Positions 1 through 11,567 of a DNA stretch of 64,000 bases are shown here, piece after piece. The stretch lies in NCBI RefSeq assembly GCF_021155775.2, contig NC_060235.2:10897193-10961192 (forward strand). Direction: 5' to 3'. This DNA is from Neodiprion pinetum (lineage: Eukaryota; Arthropoda; Insecta; Hymenoptera; Diprionidae). Below the pieces are notes generated by a model. It worked only from the letters and a program-made list of their open reading frames with translations. It searched no databases and was not told the DNA's origin. Every line of letters begins with the position of its first letter. The stretch's first letter is position 1. Both the position numbers and the translations under genes were made by a program.

Positions 1-569
1 ACCTCTACGGGGGGTGGAGACTTCGGTCTTTTCGGAGGAAGTAACTGTGAGGGCAACATACTGCGGTGTAAGCGCTGTATGGGTGGCCCTGAGCTCTCGG
101 GTTCAGATCCAGAGGGTTTCGCATCGGCGGGAGGTGGGCGCCTCGCGGGTCTTGTAACGACCTTCCCGCGCGTTCGTGTCGCCACCGGGCCTGAGCTCTC
201 CGAGCTCCCCTCTCTTATTTCGGGTACTGTGGGGACCGTGGGCACGCTGCGTAGGCGCGAACGTGTGCGCGCCGCTATGACTGATGCGTCGGCCTTGGAG
301 GGGCCAGCTGATGTCTCAGGTGTCTTGCCTTTTCTGTTACCGGAAGGTTTCGAAGATAAAGGCAAGATCTGAGCCTTCTGAGGGACACTCGTCTCTACTT
401 CCGCATCACTTGTAGACGAGTGTTTCTCTAGGTCCACGGGATTACGGGAGAGTGCATCGGCATTTAGATTTTCACGCCCTGGCTTATGTTGAAATTCATA
501 ATCGTATTTACATAACCTAATTTTCCATCTGTTGAGCCTCTTGCTGGATCGAGCGTAGAACGCATCCAT
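1..569 (-). pseudogene. Start of the integrase ORF (arm copy, cut by window edge)
   Basis: Minus-strand mirror of 22,630-23,198: the last part of RNase H (NADALSR motif) and the beginning of a Pro/Ser/Arg-rich linker. The integrase core is not in the window for this copy. Confidence 0.75.
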
Positions 570-2814
570 TTGAGAGGCTCGTGGTCGCTTACGAGCTTAA
601 ATTTTCTTCCATAGAGATACGTGGAAAAATGTTCAATTGAATCGATTATGGCCAGACACTCTTGTTCCGTAGTTCCGTAGTTCTTTTCAGCGTTAGTAAA
701 GATTCTAGAGTGGTACGCGACCGGTAGATCGTGGCCATCGTGAATTTGCGACAATACTGCACCGAGTGCAAATTCCGAGGCGTCGGTCGTCAAAATAAAT
801 TGTTTAGATAGATCGGGGTATTGTAAGATCGGTTCTTGACAGAGGGCCTTGCGAAGCCTGCGAAAGCTGTGTTTCTGCTCTCGCTCCCATGCGAACGATT
901 TTCCCTTTTTGAGTAAGTCTGTTAAGTGCTTGGATATGGCAGCGAAATCCGGAATAAACCGACTGTATCAACCGGCGAGTCCCAGAAATTGCCGCACGTT
1001 TTTCTGCGTCCTTGGGTGCGGGAATTTACGCACTGCCTCTAACTTCTTCGGGTCCATTCGCAACCCGTCGCGGCTAACGATATGCCCGAGATACGCGACT
1101 TCGCTACGCAAGAACTCACATTTATCCGGTTCGAGGACGAGATTAGCTTCCTCGAGACGTTGCATGAGACGCCGGATTTTTGTCTTATGCTCCTCGAGAG
1201 TTTCCGCAAATACTACAATATCGTCGAGATATACGAACAGTTCTGTCCCTTGCAGCCCAATCAGCACCCGATCCATCAGGCGCTGAAAGGTCGCAGGCGC
1301 GTTTTTGAGACCTTCGGGCATGCGAGCGTACTCGTAGTCGCCGTCTTTGGACCGTCTCTCCAATTCATCGGGATCTGCTGGAAGCCGCTCGCTAGATCGA
1401 ATGTCGAAAGGTACGTAGCTTTTCCCAGCTGTTCGAGTATTTCTATCATATTCGGGAGGGGGTACGCGTCGGGAATCGTCTTCTCGTTCAATTTACGGAA
1501 ATCAATGACCATGCGCATCCGCGGATTTCCTTGAGAGTCGGGTTTTTTGGGAACTATCCAGACCGGCGAGTTATACGGGGAGCGTGAATGAACAATTATT
1601 CCCTCGCTTAGCTTTTTCTCAACTTGCCGTTCCAGTTCCGACCGATATACTACAGGAAATCTGTATTGTTTTGCGTTTACCGGGAGCTCGTCCACCGTCG
1701 GAATCCGATGGCGAACTTGATCCGTGCATCGCAATCTATCACCTGGTAGCTTATACATGTGAGGGTATTCCTCGATGAGACTTATAACATGTGCGCGCTC
1801 TGCCTCGTTGAGCCTATCTAACCGCAATGATTTAACTATGGCTTCTACTCGATCCGTCGGCGGAGTAGTTTCTACACCGCTACTGTCGGAACTTTCGTCG
1901 CTCCAATAGCCGTTCTCCCGATAGTGCTCGAAATCTTCGAGTTCCTGAGGCTCGATTTCTAGTTCGATGTCGTCGAATAGCGTGTTTATTGCTTAGACGT
2001 AGCACGATCCTTCCGTAGGAGCAACGATACCTTCTCCGATAAACACACCCGGTTGAGTTTCGATTTGCGGTAAGTATCCCTCCTTGAGATTGTCGTTCTT
2101 TAAAGGGATGCTTATTTGCTCACTCGTACGCGCGCGCAGTTTATAACTTAGTTTCTCCGGGGCGATTTTCGCCGCTAACACGCGCTTTGTGGGTTCCGCG
2201 TCGAAAGGAGGTAGGCCTATGAATGGCTTAGGTCGGATGGGATCGCTTGAGGTAACTAATGTATTATGGTGAAACGAAATTTCGGCTTTTTCCGCAAAAA
2301 AATAAGGTTTACCGATTAGCGCATCGCTTCTCAGCGGCAGGTCTCGTAACACATAAAACTTAGCTGGTTTTTCAGAGATGTGGAGGACAACTGAGCCGAG
2401 TGTCGGAATATCCGATTCCTCCAATCCTGTTACCCATATTTTATCGTCAGTGTTTACTATTAAGTCTGGGTCGAGGGCATTTAGTTTAATTAAGCTGGCT
2501 GATGAACCCGTGTCAAGAAAGAATTTTCCCTTCTTGTTACGAAGTTCGGGAGCACTTAGTTCGACTACTGGGCTCTCCTGGTCGGTGGGGGTCCAGAGAA
2601 CGAGACATCGTTCTCCAGGAACCTCACTGACTGTTAGTGTTCTCGGGGTCGACTCGATTCGCTCGCTCCGCTCGGGCCCGCAGGGGAATGTGCCCGGCGA
2701 GCCCCAGGGCAGTTTAAAGGCTCCCTTTGCGGGGAACGTCCCCGAGACGACTGTTGCATTAACGGGCAGCACGGGCAACACCTGGTTTGTTTGCAGCAAT
2801 GTGTGTATCCGCAA
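464..2814 (-). pseudogene. Broken protease-RT-RNase H region of pol (arm copy)
   Basis: Mirror of 20,385-22,735 with the same lesions: an in-frame stop after the protease region, a short deletion with frameshift inside the RT fingers/palm, a TGA after the RT connection segment, and a frameshift near the end of RNase H. Protease DTGS, RT YLDD and the RNase H TTDAS segment are all visible. Because every lesion is shared by both arms, they predate the duplication. Confidence 0.8.
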
Positions 2815-3650
2815 GGTGTTAACGGACTAGTATATGACTTTCCCGTAGCAGTCTCGCGGTTATCAGACGTTTGCGCGGGTTTAGAAGAGAATCCGGTAGC
2901 CGGTTGTGGTGACTGGCTTCGATAAGTAGACATCGGTCTACCTTCCCGAGCCATCGGCGACGGAGTTCGGGAGTTATAGCGAGCGTAAAGAACACGCGCC
3001 ATTTCCTTCTGGTTCGACTCAATTCCTTTCCATTGTTTGCTCCGAAGCGCTAGCCTTTCGGCGATTTGGAAGGCTACTTCGAGACTTTCCGGCTCTCGCA
3101 AATATACCGCGGCTCCGATATGGGTAGGCAACCCTTTTATGAATGAACCTAGCGCGATTCGATGTAGCGGGTCCCGATTCAGTTCTGGCGGATCGACGCC
3201 AAAATATGACTTGTACGCGCTTCTTCCGCCGCTCAGCAAAATTCGGACTTTGTCGTAAAATTGCCCGATGGTTTGATCGCGTTTCATCCGGACCGTCATC
3301 AGCGCCTCTGTATAATAATCGTAGGTGTGTCCGCGGGCGAGTCGATTCTTCAACAGTTTCACTAACCCGGCCATGCTTTCGATCTTCTCGCCATAGATAC
3401 AGTTTCGCGCGTCCCCGCGTAATCGCGATATTACTGCGCCAAGGTACTGCGGTTCCGCCGCGGCTGGCACGAACTTGGACGCGTTTTGGTTGTCTTGCGA
3501 AAAATCTCGTAACGGCATGTTCTTCCCGTCGAATTCGGGAATGTTCGCGAAATTATTTCGAATTGTCAAATTTTCCACCATAGTGGAGACACTGGCGACC
3601 AGGTCGGCCGTCATATCGGCGGCGTCTCTGGCCTGAGCGTGATTTGGCAT
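2634..3650 (-). CDS. Gag-like protein (arm copy)
   Basis: Open frame of 338 codons, identical in translation to 19,549-20,565. It is a Ty3/gypsy-type capsid precursor: an N-terminal part with an IPEFDGK-like segment, a helical capsid-like middle (around residues 60-200), an Arg/Ser/Pro-rich part and a Cys-rich C-terminus without a canonical CCHC knuckle. It overlaps the protease frame, which lies in the -1 frame. See the plus-strand copy for details. Confidence 0.8.
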   Translation of the reverse strand: MPNHAQARDAADMTADLVASVSTMVENLTIRNNFANIPEFDGKNMPLRDFSQDNQNASKFVPAAAEPQYLGAVISRLRGDARNCIYGEKIESMAGLVKLLKNRLARGHTYDYYTEALMTVRMKRDQTIGQFYDKVRILLSGGRSAYKSYFGVDPPELNRDPLHRIALGSFIKGLPTHIGAAVYLREPESLEVAFQIAERLALRSKQWKGIESNQKEMARVLYARYNSRTPSPMAREGRPMSTYRSQSPQPATGFSSKPAQTSDNRETATGKSYTSPLTPCGYTHCCKQTRCCPCCPLMQQSSRGRSPQREPLNCPGARRAHSPAGPSGASESSRPREH

Positions 3651-3844
3651 GTTGATGAGTCCGGGGGTAGGGAAGGATATCGAAAGGATAAGCGATTCTA
3701 TTGAGTATAGTTCGACTCCCTAGTTTGTTAGAAATAAGAAAAATTCGAAAAAATTTTGTTTTTAAATTTCACAAGAATTGAATCCTCGATTCCACTTCCC
3801 AAGGTAAATCACCTCTGTATCCCACTTCTGACACCAGTTTAGTC

Positions 3845-4757
3845 TGTCACGTGCGGAGCGGTCTCGCACTCGACGACTTCACCCTCTTTGTTATTACCGA
3901 GGTTTATATTTAATTTTGGTGGATTCGGAGGCGAACGTCCTCTACAGGGCGTTCCGTGGGAAATGGTTGGAGGATTTCAATTATGTGGTACCAATTTCTG
4001 AATGGAAGCGAGTAGAAATATTTAATGAAAAACTAAAAGGCAGCAAGGTTAACGACAAGGAAGCTTACAGTATTTTCCTATACTACTCACGTTCTCGCTC
4101 TTTCGTACTCTTTCTCTCGGATTCTGCTTCGGCCTCGATGGTGCCGAAGCTTACACCTTCACTCACTCACTTACGTACTACACGGCTTGATTAAGTTCGT
4201 GGCTTTGCTTATTGCGCTTAATTCTAACTTCACAGACTGATGTCGCGACGCGAGATGCTTGAATGACCGCGGATAGATTTACAGGGAATTCTCTCTGTGA
4301 TCGTCGGAGACCCAAGACTGATAACTCTTTACTCGACAGCTCTGAAGGAGCCTGATTCCGTAGATGTTGGTTTGATGCTGTCTCTAACGGGACTGTCTTC
4401 GCTCGCTCGTCCGACACCCCTTGGAACGTCGGGCGGCGAGCGAATTTCTGCTGACTTTGCAATTTAAAACAAAGGCTCGCCTCGCAACGGTCATCCTCGA
4501 AGCGCGTGATTTCGCGCTCGCCTCATCCCGGTGTTGATTACACCCGGGATCCGGCGGGCGCGAAGACGCTGACGTTGCTGGCTGTCCAACTACGCCGTTG
4601 CGCTTGGCTATACCACGAACTGATTAAAATAAGATATATTATATGGACTAACTAAACCTATGCTTCCTTGTCTCTAAAGATAATAATAATAAAAAATGAT
4701 AATTGTTATGATCGGTAATATGTTACAATTTCGGGTAAATGTGCGGCGCTCGTGACA
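3845..4757 (-). repeat. LTR (913 bp, arm copy)
   Basis: Begins with TGTCACGAGC at 4,757 (minus strand) and ends with CACGTGACA at 3,845, so it has TG...CA ends. The CCGG target-site sequence follows at 4,758-4,761. Same length as the two LTRs of the complete element. Confidence 0.9.
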
Positions 4758-6303
4758 CCGGCACCTGCTACCAATGCGGAGACCAAGGGTATATGGCCAG
4801 AACGTGCAAGGAACCAACAAAAGTCTGCTATAGGTGTGAAGACCCGGGGCACGTAGCGAGAAACTGCGAACGAGAGGTCGACTCGAGCGAAACAAACTCT
4901 GATGTGGACCCCAAAACAAACGGTAGGAGGAACCCTCCGAAAGCCGCAGCAGGGCCACCTCAGAGGAATAAGGTGACGATCAATAGACCCAGTCGGAATT
5001 CTACCAGTACGGTGAGCGATGCCATGAAAATAAGCAGGGGCAACAAGTACCTTAGGTCAATCGGCACCCAGACCGAGACAGTGGCGCCTCACGCGATAGC
5101 ACCTGGGACGGAAGGGAGAAGAGGAGAAGGCCAGAAGACGTACGCCGTTGCCACTGCGACGACGGCCGAGGCTCGCCCCCACGACGGCCATGACGGCCAT
5201 GACGGACAGGTGACACGCCCCCCTGCGAAGGCCCCACCATCAACGGGGACAGCAAGGAAAACCTCACCAAGAAAAAAGGGACATGCGGTGATGGTTGACA
5301 TGCCGGGAAAAACGTATCAGGTCATGCTGCGGGAGGTCAAAGCCAAGATGACCAACTCAAGGGATGTCGAGAAGGTCAGGATGACGCGCGGGGGGAAACT
5401 TCTACTCTGCGTCACAGAAGCGGCAAAGGCGGGTGACATCGCGGCCTGCCTTAGAGAAACACTACCGCAGGACACAGTTGTCAGAACCCTGGGGGACGGA
5501 ACTACAGCCAAGATACGGGGTATGGACATCCCGGTAGAGGAAAGTGATCTGATCAACGCCATTTGCTCGGAGATCCCCACATCGGCAGAGGAACGGGAAC
5601 AAACACACGTAGTAAGAATGTTCACCTACCCGTGGCAGGAGAGGGCTGCGTGGGTCAAGCTACCAACAAGAATTGCGAACCGTCTGAAGCAACTGGGCAC
5701 CCTAAGAGTTGGCTGGACAAAGGCCAAGGTCACCGATACCAAAACTAGCCCTACCAAATGCGACAGATGTGGGAGGACGGATCACATCGCAAGACAATGC
5801 GGAAGGCTAAAAGCTGGAAATACGCCAAAGACACGCAGGAAGGACCAACGAGAGGGGAGGCCCCCAATTGAGCAAGGAAGTCCTGCTGTAACTGGCCAGC
5901 TGGATCCCCAGTCGGGAGCAGAACTCGCAACGGAGACATGGGGGCAGAGACTCCCGGCAGACATAGGGACGCGGAAGACCTCATCAATGGCAAGTAACAA
6001 TCGTCCTCCCACCATGAAAATATCGCAGGCCAATTTGAACCGCTGCCATCAGGCGTTGGACCTAATACTTGCCGATGCGGCGAACAATAACGTCGACATC
6101 ATAATTGCCTCTGAACTGCCGTCCCGAATAGGGACAGGAGTTCGTGCCAGGATATGCCATGAAGCTAGTGCCGGTATAATCCTCATAAACAAAAGGACCC
6201 AGGCCAAGACAATCCGGACCGGGAAGGGGTACGTTATTGTTAAAATAGGAAAAACCTTGGGCATCACGTCGATGTACTTTTCTCCAAATAAACGAATGGC
6301 ATA
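4758..6303 (+). pseudogene. LINE-a ORF1 3' part (Gag) continuing into endonuclease
   Basis: Encodes two CCHC knuckles at the start (CYQCGDQGYMARTC and CYRCEDPGHVARNC), a linker, a second Gag-like module ending in another CCHC (CDRCGRTDHIARQC), and then the start of an apurinic-like endonuclease (DIIIASELPS segment) in the same frame. It ends at a TAA at 6,301-6,303 that interrupts the endonuclease. Identical to 16,895-18,441 on the other strand. Confidence 0.8.
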
Positions 6304-8760
6304 ATTCGTAAGCTACTGGGACGAGGTAGTGATCGAAACCACTGAAGCTGCAAGCAAGGAGGGAATCAGCATTATACTAGCTGGGGACCTGAATGCCTGG
6401 GCCCAAGCATGGGGAGGGACTAAGGAAAACCCCAGGGGGAGCATGATCGTGGACACCATGAACACGCACGGCTGGTCGTGTCTTAACGTAGGAAAGATAC
6501 CCACCTTCCACAGAGGAGAGGCGACGTCTATAATAGACATTACCATTGCTATGCAGGCGGTCGCCAAGACAGTAACGGGATGGCGCGTGATCGAGGACAT
6601 CGAGGCGATGAGTGATCACCGGAGAATCGAGTTTAGAATAATGCCAGTCAAGGTCGGTAACGGGAATACAGGATGCGATCGCCCGAGGGACATACCCGGC
6701 TGGAATATGAGGACGACATCAAAGGAAAAACTCCGGAACGCTATGGTCCAAATGAGGATAAATACCAAGTGGCAGGAGCTCCGAGCACCAGAGCTCCAAC
6801 GGGAGATCATCCGGCTGATAGAGGACAGCCTGAACAGGGTAGCAAAAAGAAGGACCCGATGCTCGGGCAAGCCCCCCGTATATTGGTGGACCGGGGACAT
6901 CGCGAAATCCCGCACGAGCTGCACGAGAGCGCGGAGAATACTCCAAAGAGCGCGCAAGAGAAGGAAGTCGGAGGCGTTCCTTGAGAAGCTGACCACCGAA
7001 CTAAGAGAAGCGCGCAAAAAGCTTAAAACACTAATACGTCAGAGTAAAGAGAGGGCGTGGAATGAGCTCCTCGCTCAATTGGAAGCAGACCCGTGGGGGA
7101 GGTCATATAAAATCATTATGCGAAAATTAGCGGGACCCGGCCCCCTGGCACCGGCGTACAAGGAGGACGCCGTCAAGGCGGTGGAAGAGCTTTTCCCACC
7201 GGGAAAAACCCACCCAAAACTCACCCTGAAAGAAATAGACAGGGTCGTCGAGGAAACCGACGCCAAGACCCTGCGAGTATCAGTGCCTGAGGTGATCGAG
7301 GCGCTAAAAACATGCAACCAGGGCAAGGCACCCGGGCCGGATGGTATTCCAATGGAGGCACTGATGGGCCTGCAGGAGGCGTATCCGGACGCTCTGCCAT
7401 CCCTGTATACGGAACTAATGAGGAAGCTGAACTTCCCTATCGAATGGAAAGCCGCACGACTGATACTCATCCCGAAGCCACGGAAAGATACGAACGAAGC
7501 AACCAAGTACAGACCCATCTGTCTCCTCAATACCATGGGCAAGCTATACGAGAAAATTATAGCTAACAGGCTCACGATCCACCTGCGTAAGGCCAGGGGA
7601 CTAAGTGGGCACCAGTACGGGTGAAGGGCAAGTCGACCGCCGACGGACTTAGGGCTGTGACCGACGTCATCTCGGAGGCGCTACGGACGAAAGAGTCCGC
7701 ATGTGCGGTATGTTTGGATATTAAAAACGCGTTCAACACCGCAGGATGGCTGAATATTGTGGCGGCGATCTGCAGGGCCGACACACCCGCATACCTTATG
7801 GCGGTGGTCAGCGACTACCTACAGGAGCGGTGGATCACTATAGAAACCGAACATTATTCTATAGCGCGGACCGTTACCAGAGGAGTTACCCAGGGATCTG
7901 TGCTGGGTCCGCTCCTCTGGAACGTAATGTACGACGGGGTAATGCGCCTGGACCTGCCAATGCGCACTACCGTTACATGCTACGCCGACGATACTATGAT
8001 TCTGGCTGTGGGAAAGACTCCACGAGCCGCGGCAGAGAGGGCAAGGCTGGCGACGGATATGGCCGTGAAGTGGATAGGAGAACAGGGCCTGGAGGTAGCT
8101 CCACACAAAACGGAGGCCGTGCTCTTCACCAAGAAGAAAAAGTACCAGGGAGTCACGAGGGTTAGAGTACTAGGACATCAGATTGAGTACGCCCAAACAC
8201 TGAAATACCTGGGCGTAAGACTAGACAAGCGACTCACGTACGGTGAGCATATAAAAGGCGCCGTGTCAAAGGCTGTAACTACGGCAACAATATTGGGTCG
8301 ACTAATGCCAAACATGGGCGGGCCGCGCCCCCCCCCCCCCCCCCCCCCCCCGAAGGAAACTATACGCAGCTGTAGTGCGGTCAGTCGCCCTCTATGGAGC
8401 ACAAGTCTGGGCCACGGCTCTGAACACACAGACACACCGCAGGGCGATACAAAAAATATCTAGAATGGAGGCGCTACGAATAATCAGTGGCTATAGAACG
8501 ACCTCCACAGAGGCCGCAGAGGTGCTGGCAGGGCAACCGCCCCTGTATCTCATAGCGCAAGAACAGCGAGAGCTGTATAACTTACAACTCCTGAGGAAAG
8601 ACTCTCAACTCACCGAGAGGATAAGAGAAAGCCTCAAGAGGAAGGAAAAAAAGGAGGCACGAGCCGCGACTCTGCGAAAACGGCAGAGCAAATGGGAGAA
8701 GACAAGCAAGGGAGCGTGGACCAGAAGATTGATTCCACACATCGATCCATGGTACCACCG
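6304..8760 (+). pseudogene. LINE-a ORF2: endonuclease and reverse transcriptase (broken)
   Basis: Continues the endonuclease (LAGDLNAW motif) and the RT domain: GKAPGPDGIP, PIPKP-like motif 2, then after a frameshift at about 7,621 the RT motifs LDIKNAFN, GVTQGSVLGPLLWN and CYADDT. A run of 24 C at about 8,328-8,351 shifts the frame again; the partner arm has 23 and stays open. The C-terminal Cys-His segment is missing because the element is cut at 8,760. Confidence 0.8.
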
Positions 8761-8766
8761 GAACCG

Positions 8767-9376
8767 AGGAAGAATCTACTAGGAAAAGATCAAGTAGATA
8801 GTGAGAGGTACTTGTGTGAAAGGTCGCTCCAGCCTCAACAATATGAAGAGCATGCGCGCTGGCAAATTCACGAAGTGAGTTCGATTCAAAATTATTCTGT
8901 AGTAGATTACAGTTGAAGTCGCCAGTTAAGATAATGTTTTGATAGTTTATAGCAATAGAAGAGAATATGTCCGCAAAATTGTGAAATAAAAAGCCTTTTG
9001 GGGGTCGATATATTGTGGCAAACAGAACTGAGCGGTCCTGGGCATTGCGAGTCTCGAAGATCAGATATTCTGGAGCAATGGAGAAATCAGGCGTTGAGAG
9101 CGCCAATAATTCAAAGCGTAACGATTTTTGACTGTAGCAGGCAACCCTACCAGCCCTCTTGCCAACTCGATCATTGCGTAAGAGAAAGTAGTCTAGCAGT
9201 TGTACGAGATCGTCTGAAATATTATCATGAAGCCACGTTTCCGAAATTGAGATGATGTGATAAAAGTTAAGAGCAACATGCGCAGTAAAGAACGGAAAAT
9301 GGCCAAGGAGCGCATTGGCATTGAAGGACGCAACCTTGAGAGGTGACATAGATGGTTGCATTATCACATTCGGCAA
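8767..9376 (-). CDS. LINE-b ORF2, endonuclease part (truncated)
   Basis: About 200 codons of an AP-type endonuclease: an N-terminal SFNANALL segment, ISETWL, a YRPP segment, LTGDFN and the DLFLVD end. This is the order of motifs in endonucleases of the Jockey/CR1/L2-type LINEs. The frame runs on past 8,767 into antisense LINE-a sequence, so its last codons are chimeric and meaningless. ORF1 lies 24 bases upstream, as usual for a bicistronic LINE. The RT part is at 11,568 onward on the opposite strand. Confidence 0.8.
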
Positions 9377-9400
9377 AGTCGGCTTAGAACGTCGCGGTAG

Positions 9401-10651
9401 TCAGGCAAGTCGATTAAGATCCGACTCGGACTGGAGAATTATAATATCAGGACAGCCTTCTCTCCGAACCTTGACAACACCCCGATTAGCCCACACATAG
9501 CTTAGGTTGAGTTCACGAGCTCTAGATTTGGCTAACAGTAAAAGCTTATGGATATTCGATGGAAGCAATTCACTAATGTAGATGCGGTCATCACAGTTCA
9601 TAGAGAAGATGTCACGGACGGTAAGGACCCTGCTAGCTGACACTTTTTCAAGGACAAAGTCGCGAGTGGCCGATGATTTCAGGCGAACCACCAGCGATCT
9701 CTTGGACACAGCGCTCGAAGTGGAATTACGAACGTGAGGATCACTAGGCTGGCCCGTTTTCGGTTTCATAACGCGTGAATCCAGAACGTCGCCTAAGAGC
9801 TGAGAGACACCCAGAGTGGAGAAGATGTGAGATGTCATCACAATCTCAGAATCGGATAGGGAGAGCTCCAATGGTAGACCGCGAACAACAAATTCCGTTG
9901 TCGTAGATAAAGCTGGTGCAGCAGATGCCCGAGACAAGGATAAAGTTGAGGCAATAAAGGAGGCTAACTCTTGTTTAATTGCGGATATTTCTTCGACATA
10001 TTGTTGTTTTATCGAAGTGATCTCCTCAGCCGACACGAGAGCTTGGCATTTAACACCCGCAACTCTCGACAAGATAGTACTCTGACCAGCAAACAAGCCA
10101 GCAACATCCTCACGAATGGTGGACATTGTTTGGACAACTCCGGCCACCGTGCCTTGAATACCTTCATACTGCTGCATCATGTCGAGTTTCAAGGTCTCCA
10201 TTTTTTGATCGAGTTTAGCATCGAAGGCAATAGTAAGGTCCATTTTTAGTTTATCGATTTTTTCATCGAGTTTGGAGTCAAGGGCCGCAGCATTAACCTG
10301 TGGCTGGCACATCACATCGTCGATCGTGAAGCGAGGTGCAGCAGTAGACGCTGCAGTTGCAGTGGTGGCCATTGCAGTTGCAGTAGTTGGCGCTGCAGTC
10401 GCTTGCATCGAGGTGGGAAGCTCCAGATTCAGATGGTTAGGTGATGATGTGGGCGAATGCTTGAGTATGGTCGACCGACGTCGCATGCATTGTTCGCATT
10501 TGAATATTGTCGAGCGAAATTCCGAGGGGTCGAAATTATATGCAGATTCAATGCATGAAAGGTGAAAGTCACGCGAACAAACACCCGTACAAGAGGCAAA
10601 AGGCTCTTTGCGTTTGATAGCAACATTGCAGATCGCACAGTTAGGAGCCAT
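9401..10651 (-). CDS. LINE-b ORF1 with N-terminal PHD-like zinc finger
   Basis: A 416-codon open frame starting at the ATG at 10,651. Residues about 4-60 have the C4HC3 spacing of a PHD finger (CAIC, CTGVC, FHLSC, CEQC). A low-complexity Ala/Thr stretch (about 80-110) and coiled-coil-like repeats (DEKIDKLKMDL, DQKMETLKLDMM; about 125-230) follow, then a C-terminal basic region. PHD-bearing ORF1 proteins are known in some CR1/L2-related LINEs, where ORF1p is an RNA-binding chaperone of the retrotransposition particle. It is intact although the rest of the element is rearranged. Confidence 0.8.
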   Translation of the reverse strand: MAPNCAICNVAIKRKEPFASCTGVCSRDFHLSCIESAYNFDPSEFRSTIFKCEQCMRRRSTILKHSPTSSPNHLNLELPTSMQATAAPTTATAMATTATAASTAAPRFTIDDVMCQPQVNAAALDSKLDEKIDKLKMDLTIAFDAKLDQKMETLKLDMMQQYEGIQGTVAGVVQTMSTIREDVAGLFAGQSTILSRVAGVKCQALVSAEEITSIKQQYVEEISAIKQELASFIASTLSLSRASAAPALSTTTEFVVRGLPLELSLSDSEIVMTSHIFSTLGVSQLLGDVLDSRVMKPKTGQPSDPHVRNSTSSAVSKRSLVVRLKSSATRDFVLEKVSASRVLTVRDIFSMNCDDRIYISELLPSNIHKLLLLAKSRARELNLSYVWANRGVVKVRREGCPDIIILQSESDLNRLA

Positions 10652-11567
10652 GGTGATGTAAAGGAGAAATACTTAATCGATCGATCAGCGTGTTCGCAAG
10701 TAGGTAATTTGAATCCTTGTAGTCCCAGATGATAAGAGAATGATCCGATGATCGACAGAGCTCGTTATCGATAATTGCTCATGAAATGAAAAATGAAGAG
10801 AGAGAGAGAGAGAGGAAGGGAGGGAATGATGCTGAATACTGAAAAATTGAAACAAATCAAAAAACTTCGTTAACGTACTAATCCAATGTGATAATCATTA
10901 CGGAAATTGATTCGGCATTCGCAGTATCGTAAGAGGATTGGTGTAGCACTATATATATTCTATAAAGTACACACAAAAGTAAAAACTCGTTGAAGTCTTC
11001 GGTTTTGCGAATAAACACCTTTTTTCACGACTCACTTTGTCAAACACCTGTTTCTGCACGACAGATTTTGCAATATTCTAGAGAAGTTTCAAACAGCTAT
11101 TCGGTTTGTATTAAAGGAGACACGCTTACCCTCCACCGAACAAAAACCAATCAGCCAATCGTCCATGGGGTGTACGCCTCGTGACATACAGGCACAAATG
11201 TAACGTGACAATAGTATAAGCTGGGAAATTTTTTTCAAAAGATCGCTACCTGTTTTTTGATGATCAATTTTTTCCCATCACATGCTCCACGCTGATATGG
11301 TTGAGGGTGTGCAGGCTCGGACTTGTTCGCTATAAAGAGTCATAAACCCCAAAACTGTATGTGCACAAAGCATCCGGCCAAGAGTCGACAAGACAAGATT
11401 TTTTTCACGCCAAACACTGCTCGCTACCTGCTTTTCGTTTAGCGATTTTTCCCATCACATGCCCTACGCTGATAAAGGTTGGGGTGTGCAGGCTCAGACT
11501 TGTTTGTTAAAAAATTTTTTTATTCTCAGATGGCTGCGGTGGTCCACCACTGCTGGTCTCTCACTTC
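10652..11567 (-). repeat. LINE-b 5' leader with a duplicated segment
   Basis: No gene seen. Contains a short GA run (10,797-10,814). A segment of about 80 bases occurs twice, at about 11,240-11,335 and 11,430-11,512, about 186 bases apart; both copies contain CCCATCACATGC, ACGCTGAT and GTGTGCAGGCTC. Repeated promoter-like units in a 5' leader are known from several LINE families, so this may be the internal promoter. Bases just before 11,568 do not match ORF2 and belong to the leader or the junction. Confidence 0.5.

Larger units (their letters stand above)
1..4757 (-). mobile_element. Partial errantivirus-like LTR retroelement (arm copy)
   Basis: Minus-strand copy of the 5' part of the element at 18,442-30,371: LTR, leader, gag, protease, RT, RNase H and the beginning of the integrase ORF, cut by the window edge. 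The LTR matches the 5' LTR of the other copy at both positions where that LTR differs from its 3' LTR, and the flanking LINE sequence is the same. It therefore arose by duplication of the locus, not by an independent insertion. Confidence 0.9.
1..8760. repeat. Left arm of a large inverted repeat
   Basis: This arm is the reverse complement of 14,440-23,198. Every open frame I compared in the two arms translates identically, and mirrored positions add up to 23,199 throughout, so I see no indel except one: a C tract of 24 at about 8,328-8,351 against 23 G in the partner, after which the sum becomes 23,200. Identity stops at 8,760, just after the shared GGTACCACCG. The left edge of the window cuts the arm, so it may be longer. 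It contains part of an LTR retroelement and part of a LINE. It is either a very recent inverted duplication or an assembly fold-back. Confidence 0.9.
4758..8760 (+). mobile_element. Partial R1-clade LINE (LINE-a, arm copy)
   Basis: Plus-strand segment from the CCHC region of ORF1 to the C-terminal part of ORF2, abutting the LTR at its left end. It stops at 8,760 inside ORF2, where sequence of another LINE (LINE-b, opposite strand) begins within about six bases. The 3' end present in the other copy (13,340-14,439) is absent. Confidence 0.85.
8767..11567 (-). mobile_element. LINE-b 5' half, inverted
   Basis: Minus-strand segment of a LINE with 5' leader, ORF1 (PHD finger) and the start of ORF2 (endonuclease). 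About 115 bases at its inner 3' limit (8,769-8,883) are a nearly identical inverted copy of 11,568-11,683 on the plus strand, where the same ORF2 continues. The two halves of one LINE therefore lie back to back, as in a 5' inversion made by twin priming, or as the apex of the large inverted duplication. Confidence 0.8.

Noticed and set aside
1..4757. An independent second insertion of the LTR element
   Set aside because: Flanking LINE sequence, target site, pol lesions and LTR variants are the same as in the copy at 18,442-23,198; it is a duplication of the locus.
8328..8351. C/G tracts as functional G-quadruplexes
   Set aside because: They lie inside a decayed RT gene and differ in length between otherwise identical copies; no evidence for a function.
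8582..9376. Continuous frame joining LINE-b endonuclease to antisense LINE-a sequence
   Set aside because: The part beyond 8,767 is antisense to LINE-a ORF2 and belongs to a rearrangement junction, so it is not a real fusion protein.
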